NCBI GenBank assembly: GCA_963643985.1
Contig: CAVINP010000018.1
Span: 1-27,086 of the forward strand
Reading direction: 5' to 3'
Length of the DNA stretch: 27,086 bases
From: SFTH01 sp963643985
GTDB taxonomy: Bacteria > Bacillota > Clostridia > Christensenellales > Aristaeellaceae
A program made the translations under genes and the position numbers. Positions 1-6,596 of the stretch are shown piece after piece. Each line of letters starts with the position of its first letter. Positions within the stretch are counted from its first letter, which is position 1. The notes below the pieces were generated by a model, which did no database searches, was not told the origin of the DNA, and worked only from the letters and a program-made list of their open reading frames with translations.

Positions 1-29
1 ATTATATTTGAACCAAAGGAGGGCGAAAA

Positions 30-929
30 ATGCCGATCAAACAGGCAGATACGCTGGATTATCTGTCGCATCACGGAATCAAGGGTCAGAAGTGGGGTGT
101 GCGGCACGGACCTCCGTATCCGCTGACCGCCCAGGCGAAGGCGAAGGCCTATCCGAAGAACAGCAAGAGCGGCAGCCGATACGGAGGCGACGGTGACGGC
201 AAGAGCAGCACGGCAAAAAAAATTGCAGTCACCGTGGCGACGGCCTATGTGGCGACTATCGCGACGGCCGTCATCAAACAGTCTATTGACAGCAAGGTGT
301 ATAAGAAGAAATGGAAGGACCATCGGGAGGACAACGCCAAAAAGCTGGAAAAAGATCGTAAAAACGAGCAGATCGATCCGAAGACCGGATTATATTTGAA
401 GAAGAAAGATTTGGGTATTGACGATGATCTGAAAAAAGTCAATCAAAGCTACGAAGACGGCGAACCCTTCAAGTCAAACTGTACCATGTGTACCGCTGCC
501 ATGGAAATGCGCAGAAGAGGCTATGATGTTGCGGCTTGCGGACTGGTGGACTCGAACAGGGGCGGTCTTCCCACGGACACGTTCACCAACTGGTTCAAGC
601 CGCCGACGAAGCATACCGAGTACAATCTGAGCACGGATCTCGGTCCTGATCAGCGCAGCAAAATGTACAAGAAGGTCGCAGCCCAAGGCGATGGTGCACG
701 CGGTGAAATCCTGGTAACGTGGAGCGAACTAGGCGGCGGCCACAGTATGTTCTATCAGGTAGAGAAGGGCAATATGGTCGTCTATGACGGACAGAACGGG
801 AAAAAGTACAAAGGGAAAGAGATTGACACGATTCTTGACAGTTGCTGCACCGCAGAAATCCGCAGGCTTGACAAGCTTACGCCGAATATGGATGCCATGA
901 AAAGCGAAAAAAACAAACCTTTGTGCTAA
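30..929 (+). CDS. Tagged papain-fold (Tox-PL-like) putative effector
   Basis: A 299-residue protein with three parts. Residues 13-25 hold the tag HHGIKGQKWGVR. Residues 63-82 form a hydrophobic segment that could span a membrane. Residues 135-280 look like the papain-fold toxin/deamidase family: NCTMC with candidate nucleophile Cys151, followed by an RRRGYDV helix, GGHSM with His238, and YDGQ with Asp253 and Gln255. This Cys-His-Asp/Gln order is the one seen in Tox-PL domains, which deamidate or cleave host proteins. The start has AAGGAGG at 16-22, directly after a copy of the AT-rich motif at 1-12. It is followed by a leader and nrdG. The fold call is from motif recognition; the substrate is unknown. 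A peptidase acting on phage head proteins is an alternative. Confidence 0.7.
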   Translation: MPIKQADTLDYLSHHGIKGQKWGVRHGPPYPLTAQAKAKAYPKNSKSGSRYGGDGDGKSSTAKKIAVTVATAYVATIATAVIKQSIDSKVYKKKWKDHREDNAKKLEKDRKNEQIDPKTGLYLKKKDLGIDDDLKKVNQSYEDGEPFKSNCTMCTAAMEMRRRGYDVAACGLVDSNRGGLPTDTFTNWFKPPTKHTEYNLSTDLGPDQRSKMYKKVAAQGDGARGEILVTWSELGGGHSMFYQVEKGNMVVYDGQNGKKYKGKEIDTILDSCCTAEIRRLDKLTPNMDAMKSEKNKPLC

Positions 930-930
930 A

Positions 931-1050
931 GAATTATATTTGAAAGAGGGATCGTGTGAGAGTGCGAGAACCCCTCCGCTGCTCGCATGGTCCCCTCCCC
1001 TTTTCAGGGGGCAATGAAAACGGAAATTATATTTGAAAGAAGGAAGCTGA
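931..1050 (+). promoter_or_regulatory. nrdG leader with two ATTATATTTGAA copies
   Basis: This intergenic leader holds two near-identical elements, GAATTATATTTGAAAGAGG at 931 and AAATTATATTTGAAAGAAG at 1024, 93 bp apart. The second leads straight into the ribosome site GAAGGAAG before the ATG at 1052. Between them (969-1013) lies a degenerate copy of the CCCCT...CAGGGG repeat seen at 2199 and 2305. No good sigma-A -35/-10 pair is visible here, so the AT-rich element is the best candidate promoter. That role is inferred. Confidence 0.4.
969..1013 (+). repeat. Degenerate REP-like element
   Basis: It begins AACCCCTCCGCTGCTCGC and ends CCCTTTTCAGGGGGC, matching the outline of the two 47-bp repeats at 2199-2245 and 2305-2351 (CCCCT, a GC-rich hairpin, then CCCCTTTCAGGGG) but diverged in the middle. 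It sits between the two AT-rich motif copies upstream of nrdG. Confidence 0.45.
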
Positions 1051-1051
1051 C

Positions 1052-1543
1052 ATGAATGTAAATCTGTACGGGCTGGAGGCCAACAGCTATGTAGACGGGC
1101 CGGGCATACGTATGGGGATATTTTTTCAGGGGTGTCTGAGGCATTGCAAGGGCTGTCACAATAAAAACTCCTGGGACGTCGTGGGCGGCATTGCAATGGA
1201 TGTGGAAGAACTGAAGCGGCGCATGCTGGCGGACACACTGCTGGACGGCGTGACGTTCTCGGGCGGCGAGCCGTTTCTGCAGCCTGCGGCTCTGACGGAG
1301 CTGGCAGCATTCGCGCAGAGCGTCGGACTGAACGTATGGTGCTACAGCGGCTACACATTTGAGGAATTATATTCTTCGAATGAGAAGGATGCACTCAAGT
1401 ACATTGACGTGCTGGTAGACGGGCCGTTCGTGGAGGAAAAGAAATCGCTGGATCTGACATGGCGCGGAAGCCGCAACCAGCGCGTCATCGACGTACGCAA
1501 GAGCCTGCGAAAGGGAAAGGTTGTACTGTATGACGCCAAATGA
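1052..1543 (+). CDS. nrdG: Anaerobic ribonucleotide reductase activating protein (radical SAM)
   Basis: A 163-residue radical SAM protein. Cys28, Cys32 and Cys35 in GCLRHCKGC form the CxxxCxxC 4Fe-4S/SAM site, and SGGEP near residue 80 is the SAM-binding GGE motif. The early YGLEANSYVDGPGIR region and the overall length fit NrdG. NrdG makes the glycyl radical on the class III reductase NrdD, which reduces NTPs to dNTPs under anoxia. NrdD is not in the window; it may lie to the left or be supplied by the host. The start has GAAGGAAG seven bases upstream. The gene end overlaps the next gene by 14 nt, suggesting coupled translation. One AT-rich motif copy lies inside the gene at 1366, encoded with a TTA-TAT Leu-Tyr pair. 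Confidence 0.9.
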   Translation: MNVNLYGLEANSYVDGPGIRMGIFFQGCLRHCKGCHNKNSWDVVGGIAMDVEELKRRMLADTLLDGVTFSGGEPFLQPAALTELAAFAQSVGLNVWCYSGYTFEELYSSNEKDALKYIDVLVDGPFVEEKKSLDLTWRGSRNQRVIDVRKSLRKGKVVLYDAK

Positions 1544-1883
1544 ATACCAGCAGGAGGCGCTTCGGACCGAGGGCGTGCTGCTGCCGTTTGACATGAGTTC
1601 GACGGACATGAACCGGCTGCTGCAGGGTCTGATGGGACTCAACGGCGAAGCGGGTGAAGCGATTGATATTCTTAAGAAGCACCTGTTTCAAGGGCACGCC
1701 TTCGACCGCGAACACCTGATGAAGGAGCTGGGTGACGTGGCGTGGTATCTGGCGGTGAGTGCGGATGCGCTCGGTTTCACACTGGATCAGGTGCTGGAGT
1801 GCAACGTGGCAAAGCTCAGGAAGCGCTATCCGAACGGTTTTGAGTGTGAGAGAAGCCGGAACAGATCGGGTAAGGACGCGTGA
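1530..1883 (+). CDS. MazG-like nucleotide pyrophosphohydrolase
   Basis: A 117-residue all-alpha protein of the MazG-like family. The metal-binding acids appear as GEAGEAID (Glu40, Glu43, Asp46) and KELGDVAW (Glu66, Asp69), the ExxE...ExxD pattern of NTP pyrophosphatases. Such phage enzymes hydrolyse dNTPs, NTPs or (p)ppGpp-like nucleotides to adjust the pool. I chose ATG 1530 because AAAGG at 1516-1520 is at good spacing; the in-frame TTG at 1521 is too close to it. The gene overlaps the end of nrdG, which supports a joint role in nucleotide metabolism. The last 15 residues are basic and look like a tail outside the fold. Confidence 0.85.
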   Translation: MTPNEYQQEALRTEGVLLPFDMSSTDMNRLLQGLMGLNGEAGEAIDILKKHLFQGHAFDREHLMKELGDVAWYLAVSADALGFTLDQVLECNVAKLRKRYPNGFECERSRNRSGKDA

Positions 1884-1887
1884 TTTC

Positions 1888-2021
1888 GTGCCCACTTTTG
1901 GTTTGCAAAACCGGGCTGTGCCCACTTTTGTTTTTGAAAGTTAACATAGAATTAACAATAAAAGTGGGCAGTGGCCAAAAAAAGTGGGCAAATGGCCACT
2001 TTTGAGAGGCAAAAGTGGGCA
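1888..2021. repeat. Iteron-like block of GTGCCCACTTTTG / AAAAGTGGGCA repeats
   Basis: GTGCCCACTTTTG occurs at 1888 and 1918. Its reverse complement core AAAAGTGGGCA occurs at 1960, 1980 and 2011, with a variant GGCCACTTTTG at 1994. Same-orientation copies are spaced 30, 20 and 31 bp, close to whole helical turns. The two orientations flank an AT-rich centre (1931-1960) that contains GTTAAC and ATTAAC. A clustered array of an 11-mer around AT-rich DNA fits an origin with iterons, or an operator bound by a cooperative repressor. No initiator gene is visible in the window. Confidence 0.6.
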
Positions 2022-2034
2022 GAAAAATCGGGTA

Positions 2035-2079
2035 AAAACGGCCCAAAATCGGTGAAAAAGGGCCTAAAATGGCCGTTTT
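2035..2079. repeat. Nested inverted repeat AAAACGGCC...GGCCGTTTT
   Basis: AAAACGGCC at 2035-2043 pairs with GGCCGTTTT at 2071-2079. An inner GGCCC/GGGCC pair lies at 2040-2044 and 2060-2064. It is followed by G/T-rich DNA up to the scaffold gap at 2105. It directly follows the iteron-like block and may be part of the same regulatory or origin region. Confidence 0.35.
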
Positions 2080-2104
2080 CGGGGGTTTTTGAGGGGTTTT
2101 GAGG

Positions 2105-2114
2105 NNNNNNNNNN
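2105..2114. other. Scaffold gap (10 N)
   Basis: Ten undetermined bases. The fixed round size suggests an arbitrary scaffold joint. The sequence to the right begins inside a coding frame, so the start of a gene is lost here. Confidence 0.95.
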
Positions 2115-2115
2115 G

Positions 2116-2190
2116 CCGAAGGATGGGTACTGCGAGAGCGTGTGCCGGGAGAACTATCCGTTTTGCAGGCAGTGGTGCGAGAGAGGGTGA
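2116..2190 (+). CDS. C-terminal end of a Cys-rich protein (5' part lost in gap)
   Basis: The frame is open from the gap to TGA at 2188-2190 and encodes 24 residues. They include CESVC and, six residues on, CRQWC, giving a C-x3-C-x6-C-x3-C pattern. This could be a metal-binding tail of a small zinc-finger-like phage protein. The remainder is unseen, so no family can be named. The frame was chosen because the Cys spacing is regular and the codons resemble those of neighbouring genes. Confidence 0.35.
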   Translation, partial: PKDGYCESVCRENYPFCRQWCERG

Positions 2191-2198
2191 GTGACGTT

Positions 2199-2245
2199 AA
2201 CCCCTCAGGCGCTGACGCGCCAGCTCCCCTTTCAGGGGCGCCAAG
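2199..2245 (+). repeat. 47-bp REP-like repeat, copy A
   Basis: Identical over 47 bp to copy B at 2305-2351 (period 106 bp). It contains two small hairpins: GGCG-CTGA-CGCC, and CCCCT paired with AGGGG. From memory, this CCCCTCAGGCGC...CCCCTTTCAGGGG type is dispersed between genes in many gut Clostridia genomes. The 2191-2495 stretch otherwise holds no convincing gene, only this pair, an AT-rich motif at 2397 and the terminator at 2431. Confidence 0.75.
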
Positions 2246-2304
2246 GAATCCGGCTACGAGTGGTTCCGACAATCGGGGGCGGCAAGGGAAAACGAGGGTT
2301 ACGA

Positions 2305-2351
2305 AACCCCTCAGGCGCTGACGCGCCAGCTCCCCTTTCAGGGGCGCCAAG
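2305..2351 (+). repeat. 47-bp REP-like repeat, copy B
   Basis: An exact second copy of the 2199-2245 element in the same orientation. The sequence just after each copy is also loosely similar (GAAT...GGCTACGA), so the duplicated unit may be longer and partly decayed. Confidence 0.75.
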
Positions 2352-2430
2352 AGAATGGGGGCTACGAATGACCCCCCGACGAGGAATCGGAACACAATTA
2401 TATTTCCGCGAAAAATACATGGCCTTTTAT

Positions 2431-2476
2431 GAAGAGAGGGTGAAATATCACCTTCTCTTCTTTTGTTTGCTTTGTT
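2431..2476 (+). terminator. Rho-independent terminator
   Basis: A 12-bp stem, GAAGAGAGGGTG (2431-2442) with CACCTTCTCTTC (2449-2460), contains one G-T pair and a 6-nt AAATAT loop. A T-rich run to about 2476 follows. It ends transcription from the left just before the ribosome site of the nuclease gene at 2496, which would therefore need readthrough or a start site within the 2477-2495 leader. Confidence 0.75.
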
Positions 2477-2495
2477 TTCGAAAGGAGTGCAGAAT

Positions 2496-2828
2496 ATGAA
2501 ACGACAATCGAAGGAGGCGCGGTTTCAGAGCGGTCTGATCAAGGAGCTCAAGAAGCGCTTTCCCGATTGCATGGTGATGAAGCTGGATGCCAATTATATT
2601 CAGGGCATACCGGATCTCCTGTTTCTCCGAGGTGAGCGTTGGGCGACACTGGAGTGCAAGCGCGACCGCTACGCACGCAAGCAGCCCAATCAACAGTATT
2701 ACGTGGACAAGATGAACGAGATGTCCTTTTCGAGAATTATATTTCCGGAGAACAAGGAGGAGGTCCTCAATGAACTGGAACAGGCATTCGGATCTGACGG
2801 GGGCTCACGCCTTCCTGTCACCAAGTAA
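2496..2828 (+). CDS. VRR-NUC-like PD-(D/E)XK nuclease
   Basis: A 110-residue protein with a compact restriction-enzyme-like core: GIPDLLFL with Asp40, then TLECK with Glu53 and Lys55, then a QPNQ helix at 63-66. This is the PD...ExK arrangement of small VRR-NUC/Holliday-resolvase-like phage nucleases, which cut branched or replicating DNA. ATG 2496 is chosen because AAAGGAG at 2481-2487 is correctly spaced; the longer frame from TTG 2463 runs through the terminator T-run. The last 59 nt overlap the next gene in another frame. Two AT-rich motif copies lie inside, at 2593 and 2736. Confidence 0.8.
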   Translation: MKRQSKEARFQSGLIKELKKRFPDCMVMKLDANYIQGIPDLLFLRGERWATLECKRDRYARKQPNQQYYVDKMNEMSFSRIIFPENKEEVLNELEQAFGSDGGSRLPVTK

Positions 2829-3327
2829 GTATCACTGGATCAACTATTCGGAAGAAAAGATGGCTGAAGTCTTTCGGCGGCAAATGGCAACGCTTCGGGG
2901 AACGGAGCTGCACGCATTTGCCGCCGATTGCATTCGTCTGGGACAGAAGCTGCCCAAGACGAACAAGACGCTGAACCTCTACGTAAACGATGCTATCGGC
3001 TATCGGATGTCACCGGAGGTAATGCTCTTCTATTCGCCCAACTGTTTCGGCACGGCCGATGCGATCGCCTATCGCAACAAAATGCTGCGCATACACGATC
3101 TGAAGACGGGCGAGGTGCCGGCACACATGGAACAGCTGATGGTCTATGCGGCGCTGTTCTGTCTGGAGTACAAGGTCAAGCCGGGCGAAATCAAGACGGA
3201 GCTGCGAATCTACCAGGGCGACGAGGTGCTCTTTCACAAACCTGAGGCGGACGAGATTCTGCCGATTATGGACAAAATTATATCCTTCGACAAGATCATC
3301 GGACGCATACAGGAAGAGGAGGGCTGA
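2770..3327 (+). CDS. RecB/Cas4-like PD-(D/E)XK nuclease domain protein
   Basis: A 185-residue protein of the PDDEXK_1-like group. Visible motifs are His48 in GTELHAFA, Asp97 in FGTADAI, Asp110 and Lys112 in IHDLKTG, and Gln122 in EQLMVYA. These match the H...D...DxK...QxxxY order of RecB-type nucleases. The ATG at 2770 lies inside the previous gene and has GGAGGAGG at 2755-2762 within that gene's coding sequence. That makes the 59-nt overlap real and the pair translationally linked. A role in DNA processing during replication, recombination or packaging is likely; the exact substrate cannot be read from sequence. Its end is followed within 4 nt by the polymerase-like gene. Confidence 0.8.
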   Translation: MNWNRHSDLTGAHAFLSPSKYHWINYSEEKMAEVFRRQMATLRGTELHAFAADCIRLGQKLPKTNKTLNLYVNDAIGYRMSPEVMLFYSPNCFGTADAIAYRNKMLRIHDLKTGEVPAHMEQLMVYAALFCLEYKVKPGEIKTELRIYQGDEVLFHKPEADEILPIMDKIISFDKIIGRIQEEEG

Positions 3328-3330
3328 TGA

Positions 3331-6110
3331 ATGAATCGCGTGGCAGAAGAGATACTGATGCATTACGGCGTCGGCGCGATGGATGGTGCACCCGGTCGAG
3401 GCTCAGGGCGCTATCCGCTGGGCAGCGGCAAGGATCCGAACCAGCACAGCGGTGACTTTGCCTCCCGTGTCAGGGAACTGCGCAAGCAGGGCCTGACCGA
3501 CAAGGAGATCGTGACCGCGCTGAACCTCAAGAGCACTTCTCAGCTGAGGACGCAGTATTCGATTGCGGTCAATACGGCCAGAACACAGAAGATTGCCCGG
3601 GCGCGCGCACTGCTGGACGAGGGCAAGAGCCCTGCCGAAGTGGCGCGTGAAATGAATATCAACGAATCAACGCTGAGATCGCTGCTCAATGAGCGCAGCG
3701 CCGCCCGGACGACGGCCGCGCAGGCGACTGCCGACTTTTTGAAGCAGCAGATTGCCGAAAAGGGCATGATCGACGTGGGCACGGGCGTTGAGAAGGAGCT
3801 GAACATCTCCAAGGAGAAGCTCAGTCAGGCGCTGGCCATACTCAAAGAAGAAGGCTACGTGGTACACGGCGGCGGCGTGCCGCAGGTGACCAATCCGGGC
3901 AAGCAGACCAACATTCGCGTGCTGTGCCCGCCCGGCACGGAGCACAAGGAAATATACAACTTCGAGAACGTGCACACGATCACAGAGTACAAGGCGCGCG
4001 TGGACGAGAACGGCAACGAGGTTTATGAGAAGTGGGAATTTCCGGCTTCACTGGATTCGAGCCGACTGCAGATACGTACGGCGGATTATATTTGCCCGGA
4101 CGGCCATAAGGCCATCGAAAAGGACGGTACAATTGAGATCCGGCGCGGTGTGGCAGACCTGGATCTGGGTGAGAGCCACTATGCACAGGTGCGCATACTG
4201 GTAGACGGCACACATTATATTAAGGGCATGGCCTACTACAGCGACGACCTGCCGGATGGGGTAGACGTGGCCTTTAATACCAACAAGCCTACGGAAGCGG
4301 CGGCGCTCAAGAAGATCAAGGAAGTCGATCCGAACAATCCGTTCGGCGCGCTGCTGAGAGAAGAAGGCGGCCAGTATCATTATATTGATGAAAATGGTGA
4401 GCGGCAACTGGGCCTGATCAACAAGACGCGCCAGGAAGGCGACTGGGGTGAATGGTCGGATCGACTGCCTTCGCAGTTTCTGTCCAAGCAGTCTCAGCAG
4501 CTGATTGACAAGCAGCTGGGGCTTGCGATTGCGGACAAGCAGGCCGAATTCGACGAAATATGCGCGCTGACCAATCCGACGGTCAAGCGGGCGCTCCTGC
4601 AGGACTTTTCGGAGAGCTGCGATTCGGATGCGGTGCATTTGCAGGCGGCTGCGCTGCCGAGGCAAAAGTATCAAGTTATATTACCGGTGGCCGGTCTCAA
4701 GGACAACGAAATATACGCGCCCAATTATGAGGACGGTGAAACGGTGGCGCTGGTACGCTATCCGCACGGCGGCACATTCGAGATCCCTATACTGAAGGTC
4801 AACAACAAGAACCCCGAGGGACGGCGTATATTGGGCGACAATCCGGAGGACGGTGTCGGCATCAATCCGACCGTGGCTGCACAGCTGTCGGGCGCCGATT
4901 TCGACGGCGATACGGTGATGGTGATCCCCTGCAACAGCGCCAGGAGTTCGGTGAAAATTATATCCTCACCGCCGCTTGAGGGGCTCAAGGGATTTGACCC
5001 CACGATGCAGTACAAATACTCCGAGATGAAGGTGGATGNNNNNNNNNNACTGAGCATTACTACCGCGACGGGCGCGAATTCAAAACCATGACCAAGCAAA
5101 ACACCCAGAAGCAGATGGGCAATGTTTCCAACCTGATCACGGATATGACGCTCAAAGGGGCCACCGAAGAGGAATTGGCCCGGGCAGTACGGCACAGCAT
5201 GGTCGTAATCGATGCCGAAAAGCACAAGCTGGACTGGAAGCAGAGCGAAAAAGACAACGGCATCGCCGAGCTTAAGCAGAAGTACCAGTACCGGGTGGAT
5301 GAGGATGGAAACCCCCACACCGGCGCATCGACGCTGATCTCGAGAGCGAAGTCTCCGACGACGACCCTCAAGCGAAAAGGGACCCCCCGTATCGACCCCG
5401 AGACGGGTGAACTGATCTACAAGGAAGTCGTTGAGACTTATGTGGATAAGAAGGGCAAGACACAGGTACGTACCCAGGATACCACCCTGATGGAGAAGAC
5501 CAAGGATGCCCGTACCCTGATTTCGGATGCAGATACCCCCCAGGAACGAGCGTATGCGGAATATGCGAACAAACTCAAGGCGATGGGCAATGAGGCGCGC
5601 AAAACAATTGTATCTACGCCACGTCTCAAATACAGCGCTTCTGCCAGGAAAACGTATGCTGAGGAAGTGGATTCGCTGATGGCGCAGCTGAATGTGGCTC
5701 TGAAGAATGCACCACGGGAGAGACAGGCGCAGTTGGCGGCCAATTCCGAGGTACAGGCGCTCAAGCGGGCTAACCCAGACATGACCAAGAAAGAGGTCAA
5801 GAAGCAGGGACAGATGGCACTGGCACGCGCGCGTGTGAAGTATGACGCACAAAGGCATCCGATCAACATTACCCCTCGTGGGTGGGAAGCAATTCAACAG
5901 GGGGCGGTGTCTGATTCCGTGCTTACTGAGATCCTGAGGTTTGCGGATGGTGAACAGGTGCGTGCGTATGCGACGCCGAAGTCTCAAAAGCAGATTTCAA
6001 CCGGCAAACAGGCGAGAATCAAGGCAATGGCGAGCTCTGGTTACACGGCAAGCGAAATCGCGAGCGCTTTGGGCATTTCAACGTCTTCAGTACACAAATA
6101 CATGAAGTGA
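3331..6110 (+). CDS. Tagged YonO/RdRp-like single-chain RNA polymerase candidate (split by gap)
   Basis: One gene interrupted by 10 N at 5039-5048: 569 residues before the gap and 353 after, so more than 920 in all. Residues 9-36 hold an HYGVGAMDG tag with GSGRYPLGSGKD. Helix-turn-helix modules follow at about 46-80 and 88-120, and a winged-helix-like segment at 150-180. The catalytic signature is SGADFDGDTVMVIP with Asp523, Asp525 and Asp527, preceded by ALVRYPHGG and GINPTVAA. This resembles the order in RdRp-like and YonO-type polymerases, where DxDGD binds catalytic magnesium. After the gap comes a conserved QMGNVSNLITDMTLKGA block, and a last helix-turn-helix ends in STSSVHKYMK. GAGGAGGG precedes ATG 3331. 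The frame after the gap is open back to the N run, so a separate gene starting at 5088 is unlikely. Polymerase activity is inferred. Confidence 0.65.
5039..5048. other. Scaffold gap (10 N) inside polymerase-like gene
   Basis: The coding frame is open on both sides but offset, as expected if the true gap length is not exactly 10. The dispersed AT-rich motif stops here: 14 copies before, none seen after. Confidence 0.95.
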
Positions 6111-6126
6111 AAGGAGTGAATGAATT

Positions 6127-6369
6127 GTGGCGAAGATGAGCATGTTGACAACATTTGACAATCCGTACGATCCATTCACTCAGTTCACGAAATGGTTTCT
6201 GTTTGATGTGGAAAAAGGGTACAATTCGTGTGCGTATCTGGGGAGAATTGTGCGAACGAGTGATGAATTTTCGGATGAGGAAGATCAGGCTGCGACTGAG
6301 AGAGCGATTGACGACATTATTCGATTGGATTTCAGGAACATTTACAAGAAAGTGACGAGAGATGTATAG
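6127..6369 (+). CDS. Small conserved phage protein, function unknown
   Basis: 80 residues beginning at GTG 6127 with AAGGAG at 6111-6116. It contains a TTFDNPYDPFTQF motif followed by FDVEKGYNSCAYLGRI, and an acidic/helical C-terminal half (SDEEDQAATERAIDDI). I recall similar short proteins beside terminase modules in Clostridia phages, always without a known function. It immediately follows the polymerase-like gene and ends in TAG. There is no signal peptide or membrane segment. It may be the last gene of the left rightward operon before the leftward cargo gene. Confidence 0.65.
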   Translation: MAKMSMLTTFDNPYDPFTQFTKWFLFDVEKGYNSCAYLGRIVRTSDEFSDEEDQAATERAIDDIIRLDFRNIYKKVTRDV

Positions 6370-6489
6370 CTATGAGAGGCTGAGGACCATAGGGGGGGGG
6401 TAGCGGAAAAGCACCCCACCCCTGCATCGCCGCACTCTTTGAAAATTCTCCGGAGGGAAGTTTTGAGGGAGTATTTTAGGCGGAGACCA

Positions 6490-6574
6490 CATTTAGGGCA
6501 GGTAAAGCCCCTATTTGGAGCAGGCAAAACCATACTTGGGGCAGGTAAAACCATATTTGGGGTAGGTGAAAGTG
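6490..6574. repeat. Four 21-bp tandem repeats
   Basis: Units TATTTGGAGCAGGCAAAACC (6512), TACTTGGGGCAGGTAAAACC (6533) and TATTTGGGGTAGGTGAAAGT (6554) follow a first, diverged 22-bp unit at 6490. The period is 21 bp, two helical turns, so a bound protein would sit on one face. On the minus strand the array reads as a 7-residue PNMVLPA-like repeat in an open frame, which I consider accidental. Confidence 0.65.
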
Positions 6575-6596
6575 GTGGTCTGATACACAAAAGTCC

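Larger units (their letters stand above)
1..4963 (+). repeat. Dispersed AATTATATTT-like motif array (14 copies, one strand)
   Basis: The word ATTATAT starts at 1, 389, 933, 1026, 1366, 2397, 2593, 2736, 3277, 4085, 4214, 4379 and 4957, with a GTTATATT variant at 4675. Most copies extend to ATTATATT(T), and four extend to ATTATATTTGAA (1, 389, 933, 1026). Three of those four sit directly upstream of ribosome sites or in a leader. The copies inside genes fall in different codon phases (Tyr-Ile, Ile-Ile and Leu-Tyr), so a shared protein motif does not explain them. I saw no copy on the minus strand and none after 5049. A 7-mer of this composition should occur less than once in 5 kb. The function is unknown; a phage-polymerase promoter or a protein-binding site is an inference. 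Confidence 0.7.

Noticed and set aside
2191..2499. 102-residue frame over the REP-like repeats
   Set aside because: It is made of the two repeats and the terminator; the repeat-derived Pro/Arg/Gln-rich text is not a protein.
5088..6110. Separate 340-residue gene starting at ATG 5088
   Set aside because: The frame is open upstream to the gap (EHYYRDGREFKT), there is no ribosome site, and it completes the polymerase-like protein.
6342..6590. Minus-strand frame with FTCPKCG and a PNMVLPA repeat, resembling a zinc ribbon
   Set aside because: It arises from the 21-bp tandem repeats, runs into the neighbouring gene and has no ribosome site.
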